A DNA stretch of 64,000 nt from Methylobacter sp. BlB1. GTDB lineage: Bacteria; Pseudomonadota; Gammaproteobacteria; Methylococcales; Methylomonadaceae. Positions 53,710 to 63,370 of this stretch are shown in pieces (the stretch's first letter is position 1; every line of letters begins with the position of its first letter). The position numbers and the translations under genes are program-made. The notes beneath the pieces are model-generated. The model did not search any database. It was not told the DNA's origin and saw nothing but the letters and a program-made list of their open reading frames with translations. The stretch is from the NCBI RefSeq assembly GCF_015476545.1, contig NZ_JADMKV010000008.1, positions 1-64,000 on the forward strand, given 5' to 3'.

Positions 53710-54267
53710 CTACTGCTCCGCGATAGCTGTCAACGCAGCCCTTAAGTAATTAACCATAGACCACAGTGTTAATAATACGGCAATATACAGGAGAACATAC
53801 CCTACAATGTTTACTGGAATGCCGGCCAGATCCTCATGATACAACAATAAAGTAATGGCCAACATTTGCGCAGTTGTTTTCCATTTGCCTAATTGGGAAA
53901 CCTTGACTTTTGCACGCTTGCCGATTTCCGCCATCCATTCTCTCAATGAAGCAATCGTTATTTCCCTGCCGATGATAACGGCGGCGGCAATAGCCATGTA
54001 GGGATTTGGCTGCTGCTGAACAATCAGCACCAGGACAATAGCCACCATCAGCTTATCGGCCACCGGATCCAAGAAAGCGCCGAAGGGCGTTTCTTGCGCC
54101 ATTTTTCTGGCCAGATAACCATCCAGCCAGTCCGTAACGCCCGCAACAATAAAAATCAACGTACAGGCCAGGTTGGAGTATTGCCAGGGCAGATAAAAAA
54201 TAACTGCTAACAAAGGAATTAATATAATTCTTAACAGGGTAAGCGCTGTCGGTAAGTTAAATATCAT
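53710..54267 (-). CDS. pgsA: CDP-diacylglycerol--glycerol-3-phosphate 3-phosphatidyltransferase
   Basis: PgsA makes phosphatidylglycerophosphate, the precursor of phosphatidylglycerol and cardiolipin, in the inner membrane. The 185-residue protein has several hydrophobic helices and the CDP-alcohol phosphotransferase signature DWLDGYLARKMAQETPFGAF followed by LDPVADK, with all Asp residues. It overlaps the uvrC end by 11 bp, an arrangement widespread in gammaproteobacteria. Confidence 0.97.
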   Translation of the reverse strand: MIFNLPTALTLLRIILIPLLAVIFYLPWQYSNLACTLIFIVAGVTDWLDGYLARKMAQETPFGAFLDPVADKLMVAIVLVLIVQQQPNPYMAIAAAVIIGREITIASLREWMAEIGKRAKVKVSQLGKWKTTAQMLAITLLLYHEDLAGIPVNIVGYVLLYIAVLLTLWSMVNYLRAALTAIAEQ

Positions 54268-56098
54268 CTTGATGATGGAATAGTTCGTAAATTCGTTGTG
54301 CTAATTGCTGGCTTATGCCATCTATGCTGCAAAGTGCATCCACGCCCGCTCGTGAAATGCCTTGCAGCCCCCCAAACTGTTTCAATAAAATCTGCCGCCG
54401 CTTAGGCCCCAATCCTGGAATAGTTTCCAATACCGACTGTTTTTTTGCTTTACCTCGACGCTGCCTGTGTCCTGTTATCGCAAACCGGTGCGCTTCATCG
54501 CGGATATGTTGAATCAATAATAAACCGCTAGCGCCAGGCGTCATATCAATGGGCTGATCCTGATCAACCAGAATCAGTTTTTCCATGCCGGGTTTTCTGT
54601 CCGGTCCTTTCGAAATACCCACTATCATAACATTGTTTATGTCTAATTCCGCTAATGCCTTTTGGGCGGCATGCACCTGTCCTTTGCCGCCGTCGATAAA
54701 TAATATGTCGGGTGCCATATGCTCCCCTTGCTTCAGTCGTTTAAAGCGTCTGAATACGGCCTGATGAATAGCGGCATAATCATCGCCCCCGGCTATCCCT
54801 TCGATATTGAAACGGCGGTACGCTGATTTTACCGGACCTTCCCTATCAAAAACAACGCAGGATGCAACCGTCTGTTCGCCCTGGGTATGACTGATATCAA
54901 AGCACTCCAGACGTCTGGGCAACTCCGTGCAGCCAAGCTCTTCCTGTAGACTGAGAAACCGGGCGTAAAGCCCCTGTTTATCCGACAGCTTGCTCAGCAA
55001 TGCATTTTCTGCATTCGCGCAGGCCATTTGCAGCCATTTTAAACGCTCTCCTCTGACTCTGGGAGAAATATTGACGGCATGCTTGGCTTGGCTGGCCAAC
55101 ACTTCCGTCAACAGATCGGTTTCTTCCAGCTCATGGCTGACGATCAATTCATAAGGCGCTTGCCTCTCCAGATAATATTGCGGAATAAACGCCTGCAGAA
55201 TGCTGGCCGGGTCATGTTCATCGGTTATTTTCGGGAAAAACAGCTTATTGCCCAGATGCTGCCCGTTACGGATAAAAAATACCTGGATGCAGGCCACGCC
55301 TGCCTTGCTGGCACAGGCGATGATATCGACATCGCCGCGCTCGCCATGGACGAAGTTCTTTTCCAGCACGGAGCGCAATTTCAAAATCTGGTCTCTGTAG
55401 ATGGTAGCCTGCTCATAATCAAGCTCGGCAGCCGCCTTCTCCATCTTGGCAACCAACTGGTCGATCAGCAAACTACCCTTGCCCTCCAGAAACAGGATCG
55501 TGCTGTCTACATCCTGGGCGTAGGCCGATTTGTCAATCAACCCCACGCACGGCCCGGTACAGCGCTCTATTTGATACTGCAGGCAAGGCCGAATCCGGTT
55601 GTTATAAACGGAGTCCTCACATTGCCGAACAGGAAATATCTTTTGCAGCAGCTTCAGCGTTTCCCTGACGGCACCGGCGCTGGGATAAGGGCCGAAATAG
55701 CGGCCACGCTTGCTCTTTGCGCCGCGATGCAAGGTGATGCGCGGAAAATCCTGCTCAGTGGACAGAAAAATATAAGGATAGGATTTATCGTCCCTTAAGC
55801 AGATATTATAGCGAGGCTTATACCGTTTGATCTGCTGGCATTCCAGCAATAAAGCCTCGCCTTCGGTATGCGTGACAGTCACTTCGATGGCGGCCACTCT
55901 GGCGACCATCGCCTGCTGCTTGGGCGAGGCCGTTTGCGGCTTGAAGTAACTGGAAACGCGGTTTTTCAGGTTTTTAGCCTTGCCGATATAAATAATCTCG
56001 CCTTCCTTATTGAGCATTTTGTAAATGCCAGGACGCGTGGTCAGGCTTTTTAAAAACGCTTTTACATCAAAAGCATTTTCAGAAATCTCAACATTCAC
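54257..56098 (-). CDS. uvrC: Excinuclease ABC subunit C
   Basis: UvrC makes both incisions in nucleotide excision repair. The 613-residue protein has the GIY-YIG domain (GIYKMLNKEGEIIYIGKAKN), a Cys-rich patch (RPCLQYQIERCTGPC), the UVR motif region, the RNase H-like EndoV domain (LECFDISHTQGEQ) and two C-terminal HhH motifs (ETIPGLGPKRRQ, CSIDGISQQLAQ). It overlaps the upstream UDG gene by 4 bp and pgsA by 11 bp, so UDG-uvrC-pgsA form one unit. The GacA-like gene that often precedes uvrC is elsewhere. Confidence 0.98.
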   Translation of the reverse strand: MNVEISENAFDVKAFLKSLTTRPGIYKMLNKEGEIIYIGKAKNLKNRVSSYFKPQTASPKQQAMVARVAAIEVTVTHTEGEALLLECQQIKRYKPRYNICLRDDKSYPYIFLSTEQDFPRITLHRGAKSKRGRYFGPYPSAGAVRETLKLLQKIFPVRQCEDSVYNNRIRPCLQYQIERCTGPCVGLIDKSAYAQDVDSTILFLEGKGSLLIDQLVAKMEKAAAELDYEQATIYRDQILKLRSVLEKNFVHGERGDVDIIACASKAGVACIQVFFIRNGQHLGNKLFFPKITDEHDPASILQAFIPQYYLERQAPYELIVSHELEETDLLTEVLASQAKHAVNISPRVRGERLKWLQMACANAENALLSKLSDKQGLYARFLSLQEELGCTELPRRLECFDISHTQGEQTVASCVVFDREGPVKSAYRRFNIEGIAGGDDYAAIHQAVFRRFKRLKQGEHMAPDILFIDGGKGQVHAAQKALAELDINNVMIVGISKGPDRKPGMEKLILVDQDQPIDMTPGASGLLLIQHIRDEAHRFAITGHRQRRGKAKKQSVLETIPGLGPKRRQILLKQFGGLQGISRAGVDALCSIDGISQQLAQRIYELFHHQDDI

Positions 56099-56739
56099 TC
56101 TCTATCCAATAATGTCCCAATCGTACGAAAAATATCGGCAAACATCGCTTTTGTCAGCCTGTTAGTCTGCACGTTATAGCGACTGGTATGGTATGAATCG
56201 ATCATCATTCGCCCACCCGGCAATTCGTGCAATATACTATGACCAAATTTCGAGCTATTCAGTTTCAATCCATAGGCTTTCAATACCGCCTGATGCGCTA
56301 TAGTCCCCAGCGCCAGTATGACTGCGCCTTGCGGCAATGTTTTTAACTCGACAGCCAGGAAATTGTTGCATAGCGCTATTTCCGCGCTCGTCGGCTTGTT
56401 TTGCGGAGGCAGGCATTTCACGGCATTGGTTATGCGGCAATTTTTGAGCTCCAGGCCATCAGCTAATGATTTGGATATGGGCTGATTGCTGAAACCGAAT
56501 TCATGCAGCGCCTCATACAACAGCAGCCCCGCATAATCGCCCGTAAACGGCCGGCCGGTTGCATTGGCGCCATGCATGCCGGGCGCCAGACCGACAATCA
56601 GCAACCGGGCATCGGGGTCGCCAAACGGCGCCACCGGGCGGGCGTGATAGCTTGGATAGTTCTGCTTAACTTCCAGCAGAAATTCGTCCAGCCTTTTACA
56701 CTGCCGGCACTCTTGATCGAATATTTTTGTTAATTTCAT
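56095..56739 (-). CDS. Uracil-DNA glycosylase superfamily protein, probable family 5 (UDGb-like)
   Basis: This is a 214-residue iron-sulfur glycosylase that removes uracil or other deaminated bases. The N-terminal CRQCKRL and the later KNC...VKCLPP supply four cluster cysteines. The catalytic region GLAPGMHGANATGRPFTGDY resembles family 5 motif I, and the second motif SYHTSRYNVQTNRLT replaces the HPSxxN form. Family 4 is the main alternative. It is the first gene of a repair-linked operon with uvrC. Its start lies only four bases after the T run of the pnp terminator, and it has no visible ribosome site. Confidence 0.85.
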   Translation of the reverse strand: MKLTKIFDQECRQCKRLDEFLLEVKQNYPSYHARPVAPFGDPDARLLIVGLAPGMHGANATGRPFTGDYAGLLLYEALHEFGFSNQPISKSLADGLELKNCRITNAVKCLPPQNKPTSAEIALCNNFLAVELKTLPQGAVILALGTIAHQAVLKAYGLKLNSSKFGHSILHELPGGRMMIDSYHTSRYNVQTNRLTKAMFADIFRTIGTLLDRE

Positions 56740-56743
56740 GCTT

Positions 56744-56769
56744 ACAAAAAAGGGCCTTAACGGCCCTTT
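56744..56769 (-). terminator. Intrinsic terminator after pnp
   Basis: On the minus strand an 8-bp stem AAAGGGCC/GGCCCTTT with a 5-base loop is followed by TTTTG. It ends the nusA-pnp operon and directly abuts the UDG start. Confidence 0.85.
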
Positions 56770-56792
56770 CTCTCTTATAGCAGCAGAATATA

Positions 56793-58868
56793 TTATTCTT
56801 TGTCCGCTTCTTTCATACTGAGTCTGACTCTGCCTTGACGGTCGATTTCGAGTACTTTCACTCTGACCACATCGCCCTCAGACAATCTGTCGCTGACTTT
56901 ATCAACATGCTCGTCCGAAATTTGCGAGATGTGCACCAGGCCGTCCTTACCGGGCAGTATCGTTACGAAAGCGCCGAAATCCATCAAGCGGGCGACTTTG
57001 CCTTCATAAACTTTGCCTACTTCCACTTCAGCCGTGATTTCCTCGATCAGATGGCGCGCTTCTTCGCCGGCCGCCTTATCAACTGAAGCAATCTTGACGA
57101 GGCCGTCATCGGTCAAATCGATGCTTGCCCCGGTTTGTTCGGTAATGCCGCGAATCGTCGCGCCGCCCTTACCGATCACTTCACGGATCTTGCTAGGATC
57201 AATTTTGAACGTAATGATGCGTGGCGCATAATCGGACATCTGCTCGCGCGTCGTAGACAGCGCCTTATTCATTTCGCCCAGAATATGCAAGCGACCGCGT
57301 TTTGCCTGTTCCAGAGCCGTCTTCATGATTTCGGCGGTAATACCGTCGATTTTGATATCCATTTGCAATGCAGTAATGCCGCTCTCGGAACCGGCCACTT
57401 TGAAATCCATGTCGCCCAAGTGATCTTCATCGCCCATGATGTCAGACAACACTGCAAAGCTGTCGCCTTCCTTGATCAGGCCCATGGCAATACCAGCTAC
57501 CGGTGATGCAATAGGCACACCCGCATCCATTAATGCCAGACTACTGCCGCAAACGGAAGCCATAGAACTTGAACCGTTTGACTCGGTGATTTCGGAAACG
57601 ACGCGAATCACGTATGGAAATTCATCCATATTAGGCAGAACCGCCTGAACGCCACGCTTCGCTAAACGGCCATGGCCGATCTCGCGGCGTTTTGGCGAGC
57701 CGACGAAACCGGTTTCGCCGACGCTGAACGGAGGAAAGTTGTAATGCAGCATGAACTGCTCTTTGTATTCGCCGGACAACGCATCGATAATTTGCGCGTC
57801 ACGTTGAGTACCCAGGGTCGCGACCACCAAAGCCTGCGTTTCGCCGCGTGTAAACAAGGCGGAACCATGGGTTCTGGGCAGTACGCCGGTTCTGATCGTG
57901 ATCGGTCTGATTGAATCCAGAGCGCGGCCGTCAATGCGTTTGCCTTCTAGAATGGAACTACGAACTATCTTTTTCTCCAGATGTTCGATAATGGCGCGAA
58001 TGTCCTGTTCTGCATATTGCTCTTCCGCAGCCAGTTTTTCTACAGCCGCATTTCTGATCTCTTTCAACTGTTCCTGTCTGACCAGTTTTTCAGGCACTTG
58101 GTAAGCGGCTTTAATACCGGCTTCCACTTCCGCGGTTACCAGTTTTACTAGCTCAGCATCGGCTTCAGGAGCCGTAAAATCAACAGTTGCCGCACCGGCG
58201 AGTTGAGCGAATTCGTTAATGGCATTGATGGCTGTCTGCATTTGTTCGTGACCGAACAAAACCGCGCCCAACATGACTTCTTCAGATAAATTGCGAGCTT
58301 CTGATTCAACCATCAAAACGGCTTTCGCAGTACCGGCGACAACCAGTTCCAGTTCGGAATCTTTCAATACCGCAGGGGATGGATTCAATAAATAACTGCC
58401 GTCTTTGTAGCCGACGCAAGCAGCGCCTACCGGGCCGTTAAAGGGCAATCCCGAAACAGCCAATGCGGCCGAAGCCCCCAGTAAAGCTGGAATATCAGGA
58501 TCAACTTCCGGGTTCAATGACACGACAGTAGCGATAATTTGAACTTCGTTCGTATAACCATCCGGAAAAAGAGGACGGAGCGGTCTATCGATTAAACGAG
58601 ACGTTAAAGTCTCTTTTTCACTAGGACGTCCTTCTCTCTTGAAGAAACCGCCTGGGATTTTGCCAGCGGCGTATGTTTTTTCCTGATAATTAACAGTCAG
58701 TGGGAAAAAATCGCCACCATTAGCTTCTTTTTTACCAACGACTGTGACCAGCAATGAGGTGCCATCGACATCGATCATAACAGCGCCGTCTGCTTGACGA
58801 GCTATTTCACCGGTTTCTAATGTTACGAGCTGATCGCCGTACTGAAATTCTTTCCTAATAGGATTCAC
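56793..58868 (-). CDS. pnp: Polyribonucleotide nucleotidyltransferase
   Basis: PNPase is the trimeric phosphorolytic 3'-5' exoribonuclease of the degradosome. The 691-residue protein has two RNase PH domains (about 5-230 and 310-540), a KH domain with [20 protein letters not shown] and an S1 domain with [19 protein letters not shown]. It starts with GTG, preceded by AAGGAACC. The rpsO-pnp order with an intergenic hairpin is as in E. coli, where pnp is autoregulated through RNase III cleavage of its leader; a similar hairpin is present here. Confidence 0.98.
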   Translation of the reverse strand: MNPIRKEFQYGDQLVTLETGEIARQADGAVMIDVDGTSLLVTVVGKKEANGGDFFPLTVNYQEKTYAAGKIPGGFFKREGRPSEKETLTSRLIDRPLRPLFPDGYTNEVQIIATVVSLNPEVDPDIPALLGASAALAVSGLPFNGPVGAACVGYKDGSYLLNPSPAVLKDSELELVVAGTAKAVLMVESEARNLSEEVMLGAVLFGHEQMQTAINAINEFAQLAGAATVDFTAPEADAELVKLVTAEVEAGIKAAYQVPEKLVRQEQLKEIRNAAVEKLAAEEQYAEQDIRAIIEHLEKKIVRSSILEGKRIDGRALDSIRPITIRTGVLPRTHGSALFTRGETQALVVATLGTQRDAQIIDALSGEYKEQFMLHYNFPPFSVGETGFVGSPKRREIGHGRLAKRGVQAVLPNMDEFPYVIRVVSEITESNGSSSMASVCGSSLALMDAGVPIASPVAGIAMGLIKEGDSFAVLSDIMGDEDHLGDMDFKVAGSESGITALQMDIKIDGITAEIMKTALEQAKRGRLHILGEMNKALSTTREQMSDYAPRIITFKIDPSKIREVIGKGGATIRGITEQTGASIDLTDDGLVKIASVDKAAGEEARHLIEEITAEVEVGKVYEGKVARLMDFGAFVTILPGKDGLVHISQISDEHVDKVSDRLSEGDVVRVKVLEIDRQGRVRLSMKEADKE

Positions 58869-58929
58869 TATAAGGTTCCTTTGTATAAAGGTTATTTGAA
58901 GATTTATTCAATCCATGACTTGCTAAAGC

Positions 58930-58956
58930 AGAAACGGCACCTTATGTGCCGTTTCT
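58930..58956. terminator. Strong hairpin between rpsO and pnp
   Basis: A perfect 11-bp stem (AGAAACGGCAC with GTGCCGTTTCT) encloses a 5-base loop. On the minus strand it follows rpsO but lacks a T tract after it, so it may be a partial terminator or the RNase III/PNPase autoregulatory hairpin. On the plus strand it would have a T tract. Confidence 0.65.
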
Positions 58957-58968
58957 TTTTTGCTTTTT

Positions 58969-59238
58969 TTATTTACGTAAGCCTAGACGCTCAATTAATG
59001 AACGATAACGATTACCGTCTTTATTTTTCAAATAATCCAGCAACTTGCGACGCTGATTAACCATGCGCAGCAGACCGCGACGAGAATGGTTGTCTTTTTT
59101 GTGGGTTGCAAAGTGCGGTGTTAAATGAGTAATGTGTGCGGTCAACAAGGCAATTTGCACTTCGGGTGAACCGGTATCGTTTTCTGACAGTCGATAAGCT
59201 TCTACGACTGCTTTTTTCTGTTCTGCAGTGAATGGCAT
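58969..59238 (-). CDS. rpsO: 30S ribosomal protein S15
   Basis: S15 binds 16S rRNA early in assembly. The 89-residue sequence contains the family core [36 protein letters not shown] and [12 protein letters not shown]. It lies between truB and pnp in the conserved order. A promoter-like sequence is present just upstream (59264-59292), so it can be transcribed independently of nusA-truB. GGGA precedes the ATG. Confidence 0.98.
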   Translation of the reverse strand: MPFTAEQKKAVVEAYRLSENDTGSPEVQIALLTAHITHLTPHFATHKKDNHSRRGLLRMVNQRRKLLDYLKNKDGNRYRSLIERLGLRK

Positions 59239-59263
59239 TTATAATCCCTATTAAGATTAAAAA

Positions 59264-59292
59264 ATTAAAAATAAAGTTGCCTGTTATGACAA
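59264..59292 (-). promoter_or_regulatory. Candidate sigma-70 promoter of rpsO-pnp
   Basis: On the minus strand TTGTCA and TTTAAT are separated by 17 bp, placing the transcript start about 20 nt before the rpsO ATG. E. coli also has an rpsO promoter in the truB-rpsO gap. Confidence 0.5.
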
Positions 59293-59362
59293 CTAATGAA
59301 TACCCTGTCTCCACGATAGGGGGTAGAAACAGGTGTAATTTTTAGCCTGAGAACCCTTCGGT

Positions 59363-60274
59363 TCAGGCAGGCTCGTCGTTCAGATTGAACAATTTTTTCG
59401 GCGCTAGTTTACCATCCAATAGCATTTCTCCCAAGCCCAAAAAAACCTTGGTATGGTACATACGCACCATGCCGGGCAAGACTTCTTTAATCTTGAGCGC
59501 TTGCCCTTGCTTTATACGGATAGCCTCGCTCTCGGACAGCTGCACGGCAGGCATGAACTCTAAAGGCTTATCGACATCAATCAGGCATTGCTGCAGTTCC
59601 TGCTCATCCATTTCGGCCAACTGCTCCAGGGTCTTGGCATTTTCAATACTGAACCGGCCGGCTTCCAGCCGACGCAGCTCTTTTACCGTTCCACCGCAGC
59701 CGAGTTCGTGGCCGATATCTTCCGCCAATGAACGGATATAGGTGCCTTTCGAACAGCGAACGTCCAGTCTCAACTGATCTTTCGAAAAATCCAGCAATTG
59801 CAAGTCATATATTGTGATGCGCCTGGCTTTCCGATCCACGGTTTCACCGGCCCGGGCCAATTCATAGAGCTTTTTGCCATTGTGCTTTAAAGCCGAATAC
59901 ATCGGAGGCACCTGATCGATTTCACCGGTGAACTTTTTCAGACAGGCGTTGATGGCATCAACAGTCAGTTCGGGCACCGGCCTGGTCTCAAGAACCTGAC
60001 CTTCCGCGTCCCCCGTATCGGTCATGACGCCAAGCTGAACCAGCGTCTGGTAACGTTTGTCATCATCGAGCATTAGCGCCGAAACCTTGGTCGCCTCACC
60101 GAAACACAGCGGCAACAAGCCTGTTGCCAATGGGTCCAGACTGCCGGTATGCCCGGCTTTGTTGGCGTCAAACAAACGCCTGACTTCCTGCAAGGCTTTG
60201 TTTGAAGAAACCCCCAGGCGTTTGTCCAGCAACAGGATGCCGTGGACATTGCGCCCGGATTTGCGTTTACTCAT
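59363..60274 (-). CDS. truB: tRNA pseudouridine(55) synthase
   Basis: TruB makes pseudouridine 55 in the T-loop of tRNAs. The 303-residue protein has GILLLDKRLGVSSNKALQEV, the catalytic GHTGSLDPLATGLLPLCFGE with the nucleophile Asp, and later DVRCSKGTYIRSLAEDIG. A C-terminal PUA-like region ends MVRMYHTKVFLGLGEM. It follows rbfA by 6 bp. A hairpin overlaps its stop codon (59345-59368), but it is not followed by T residues. Confidence 0.98.
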   Translation of the reverse strand: MSKRKSGRNVHGILLLDKRLGVSSNKALQEVRRLFDANKAGHTGSLDPLATGLLPLCFGEATKVSALMLDDDKRYQTLVQLGVMTDTGDAEGQVLETRPVPELTVDAINACLKKFTGEIDQVPPMYSALKHNGKKLYELARAGETVDRKARRITIYDLQLLDFSKDQLRLDVRCSKGTYIRSLAEDIGHELGCGGTVKELRRLEAGRFSIENAKTLEQLAEMDEQELQQCLIDVDKPLEFMPAVQLSESEAIRIKQGQALKIKEVLPGMVRMYHTKVFLGLGEMLLDGKLAPKKLFNLNDEPA

Positions 60275-60280
60275 TCCCGG

Positions 60281-60643
60281 CTAATCCTTGTCTTTCTTAT
60301 CCAGATCGCTTAAAAGCTCGGCAACGCGCATGCCGGTATCGAACGAATCATCATAATAGAAACGCAATTCGGACATATGCCTTAAACGCATCCTCTTGGC
60401 CAGCTCATGCCGGATAACAGGCGCCATCTCGTTCAGCCACTTGACATTGTTGCGCTTGCCCTGCTCGTCGGCATTCAGGACCGTAACGTAAACCTTTGCC
60501 ACGGCCAGATCCTTGCTGACTTCAACTTCATTAATAGTAATAAAGCCCAACCTGGGGTCATCAATATCCCGTTGCAGAATCAAGGAAAGCTCTTTCTGCA
60601 TCTGCGATGAAACGCGCGCGCTACGACCGAATTCTTTTGCCAT
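60281..60643 (-). CDS. rbfA: Ribosome-binding factor A
   Basis: RbfA is a KH-fold factor for late 30S maturation and cold adaptation. The 120-residue protein has SARVSSQMQKELSLILQRDI, DPRLGFITINEVEVSKDL, KVYVTVL and RHMSELRFYYDDSFD. It is 5 bp after infB and 6 bp before truB. Confidence 0.97.
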   Translation of the reverse strand: MAKEFGRSARVSSQMQKELSLILQRDIDDPRLGFITINEVEVSKDLAVAKVYVTVLNADEQGKRNNVKWLNEMAPVIRHELAKRMRLRHMSELRFYYDDSFDTGMRVAELLSDLDKKDKD

Positions 60644-60648
60644 AAGGA

Positions 60649-63360
60649 TTACAGTTCCCGTTTAACTTCTATACGTTCAAACACCTCGATCTGATCACCG
60701 ACTCTGACATCGTTGTAGTTTTTCACACCGATACCGCACTCCATGCCCATCTTGACTTCAGTCGCATCTTCCTTGAAGCGGCGCAACGATTCCAGTTGCC
60801 CTTCGTAGATAACCACATTGTTGCGCAGCACGCGTATCGGCAGATTTCTCTTAACATAGCCGTCGATAACCATACAGCCGGCGATAGCACCGAATTTAGG
60901 CGACCGGAAGACATCGCGAACTTCAGCAAGACCGACAATCTGTTCCTTGATTTCAGGCGCCAGCATGCCGCTAATGGATTTTTTGACTTCATCAATCGCA
61001 TCATAGATGACGCTGTAATAATGCAGATCAACGCCTTTCTCTTCGATCAGTTTCCGGGCCGTCGCATCGGCACGAACGTTAAAGCCCATCAGAATCGCGC
61101 CCGAAGCCAGCGCCAGGTTGACGTCGCCTTCATTGATACCGCCGACACCGCCATAGACGACCTTCACCTCGACCTCTTCCGTGGACAGACTGATCAAGGA
61201 TTCGCGCAATGCTTCCAGACTTCCCTGAACGTCAGTCTTGATAACCAGATTCAAGCTCGCGGTTTCTCCGCTGGCCATCTTCGAGAAGACTTCATCCAGT
61301 TTCGATGCCTGCTGAGCGGCATGGCGGCTGGTCTTGCTTCTGTCTTCACGGTGTTCGGCCAATTCTCTGGCAATTCGTTCATTTTGCACGACTAAAAATT
61401 CATCGCCGGCATTCGGTGTGCCCGATAAGCCGAGAATTTCCACCGGAGCACTCGGAAGGGCTTCTTTAATAGCTTTGCCGTTCTCATTGAACATGGCCCT
61501 GACGCGGCCGAATTCATGGCCGCACAGAACGATCTGGCCTTTTTCCAGCGTGCCTTTTTGTACCAGCACCGTTGCCACGGCACCACGACCTTTATCGAGC
61601 CTTGATTCAATGACAATACCGGATGCCGCACCTTCAACCGGTGCGGTCAATTCCAGAATTTCCGCCTGCACGATCAAGGCTTCGATCAAATCGTCAATGC
61701 CTTCACCCGTTTTAGCCGAGATTTTCAGGAATTGCACATCACCGCCCCATTCTTCGGGCACGACGTTAATAGCTGACAACTCCTGCATAACCTTATCAGG
61801 GTTGGCATCAGGCTTATCGATTTTATTGATCGCAACGATAATCGGCACCTTGGCTGCTCTGGCATGCTCAACCGCTTCTTTTGTCTGCGGCATCACACCG
61901 TCATCAGCAGCTACGACGACAATAACAACGTCGGTCACATCGGCGCCACGCGCACGCATGGCCGTGAATGCGGCATGGCCCGGTGTATCCAAAAAGGTGA
62001 CTGAGCCATGATCGGTTTTCACCTGATACGCACCGATATGCTGAGTAATACCGCCTGCCTCACCGGCAGCTACGCGAGTCTTGCGGATATAATCCAGCAA
62101 CGATGTCTTACCATGATCGACGTGCCCCATAATCGTTACGATAGGCGCCCGTGGTAGCGCAGCGCGGTTATCCTCGGCCGTGACTTCAGCCAGCATTTCC
62201 CGCTCAAGATCATCTTCGCTTTGCATGATGGCTTTATGGCCCATTTCTTCAACCAGAATGGCCGCTGTTTCCTGATCTATGCTCTGGTTGATCGTCGCCA
62301 TCATGCCCAGCTTCATCAACTGTTTGATCACTTCGGCCGCCTTCACGCTCATTTTCTGGGCGAGGTCGGAAACGATAATAGATTCAGGTATTGTGACGTC
62401 TTTCACGATAGGCGCAACCGGCATCTCGAACTGATGCCTGATTTCAGGCGTAGCCGCACGTTCGAATTTGCCGCCTTTTTTCTTGCCGCGTTTGCCTTCC
62501 TTACCGCCGGCGCGAGCACCCTCTTCCTGTATTTTCTTCCGTTGCAGCATTTCCTGTTTCGCTGCGGCCTGTTGCCTTACCTTTTCTGCATTTCTTTTAA
62601 TAGATTCCTCAAGACGACGCTCCTTTTCTTCCTGTTTTTTCCGGATATCTTCGGCTTCTTTTGTTTTGCCGGGTTTTTCGTGCTTATTCTTCTTTTCTTC
62701 TTTGAATTTTAAAGCATCATATTCAATCTCGAACTCTGCTTCAGGCTCGGCCTCTGGCTCAACTTCAGCCTTGGCTTCAACTTCCGGCTTAACTTCAGCC
62801 TCGGCTTCAACTTCCGGCTCAATTGCAGCCTTTTCAGCTTCTGCCTTTTGAGGCGCTTCGGCCTCCGCTTTCGTCTGTTCTTCACGCAGACGGACTTCTT
62901 CGGCCTGCCTTAAGGCTTCCTCTTGCTTCAGGCGCTCCTCCTGCTTCCGGCGCGCTTCTTCCTCGCGCTCGAGCTGTCTTTGCTGCTCTTCCTGCGCCTG
63001 TCTGGCCAGCTCCAGTTCTTTTTGCTCATCAGCTTCGCTGACTTCGGTGCGCTTGATATACGTCTTCTTTTTACGTACTTCAACACTGATTGTCTTGGTC
63101 GCACTGCCCGGCACACTCGCCTGTTTAAGCTCACTGACTTTTCTGCGCTTCAAAGTCACGCGTTTAGGCGTTCCCTCATCGGAACCGTCAGACTTGCCAT
63201 GCCGCTTACGCAAATGCGCCAGCAACTGCATTTTTTCATCATCACTAATGACATCATCAGGGGCGCTAGCGGATAATCCTGCTTCTTTCAGCTGCTCTAA
63301 TAATCGTTCCAAAGGTATTTTTACTACCTCAGCCAAATGCCGTACTGTTTTATCGCTCAT
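60649..63360 (-). CDS. infB: Translation initiation factor IF-2
   Basis: IF-2 is the GTPase that places initiator tRNA on the ribosome. The 903-residue protein starts with an IF2-N domain ([19 protein letters not shown]). A long charged, Glu/Lys/Ala-rich linker (about 110-300) follows, with a 10-residue tandem repeat near residues 180-200. The G domain has [17 protein letters not shown] and NKID, and the C-terminal domains bind fMet-tRNA. GGGGTAGGA precedes the ATG, 10 bp after nusA. Confidence 0.98.
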   Translation of the reverse strand: MSDKTVRHLAEVVKIPLERLLEQLKEAGLSASAPDDVISDDEKMQLLAHLRKRHGKSDGSDEGTPKRVTLKRRKVSELKQASVPGSATKTISVEVRKKKTYIKRTEVSEADEQKELELARQAQEEQQRQLEREEEARRKQEERLKQEEALRQAEEVRLREEQTKAEAEAPQKAEAEKAAIEPEVEAEAEVKPEVEAKAEVEPEAEPEAEFEIEYDALKFKEEKKNKHEKPGKTKEAEDIRKKQEEKERRLEESIKRNAEKVRQQAAAKQEMLQRKKIQEEGARAGGKEGKRGKKKGGKFERAATPEIRHQFEMPVAPIVKDVTIPESIIVSDLAQKMSVKAAEVIKQLMKLGMMATINQSIDQETAAILVEEMGHKAIMQSEDDLEREMLAEVTAEDNRAALPRAPIVTIMGHVDHGKTSLLDYIRKTRVAAGEAGGITQHIGAYQVKTDHGSVTFLDTPGHAAFTAMRARGADVTDVVIVVVAADDGVMPQTKEAVEHARAAKVPIIVAINKIDKPDANPDKVMQELSAINVVPEEWGGDVQFLKISAKTGEGIDDLIEALIVQAEILELTAPVEGAASGIVIESRLDKGRGAVATVLVQKGTLEKGQIVLCGHEFGRVRAMFNENGKAIKEALPSAPVEILGLSGTPNAGDEFLVVQNERIARELAEHREDRSKTSRHAAQQASKLDEVFSKMASGETASLNLVIKTDVQGSLEALRESLISLSTEEVEVKVVYGGVGGINEGDVNLALASGAILMGFNVRADATARKLIEEKGVDLHYYSVIYDAIDEVKKSISGMLAPEIKEQIVGLAEVRDVFRSPKFGAIAGCMVIDGYVKRNLPIRVLRNNVVIYEGQLESLRRFKEDATEVKMGMECGIGVKNYNDVRVGDQIEVFERIEVKREL
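62761..62820. repeat. 30-bp in-frame tandem repeat in the infB linker
   Basis: Two adjacent 30-bp units (62761-62790 and 62791-62820) differ at two positions. They encode acidic Glu/Ala/Val-rich decapeptides in the disordered IF-2 linker. Confidence 0.8.
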
Positions 63361-63370
63361 TTCCTACCCC

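Noticed and set aside
59345-59368. Hairpin at the truB stop as a terminator
   Set aside because: The stem is good, but on the transcribed strand it is followed by TAAAAATT, not a T tract, and the operon probably continues into rpsO.
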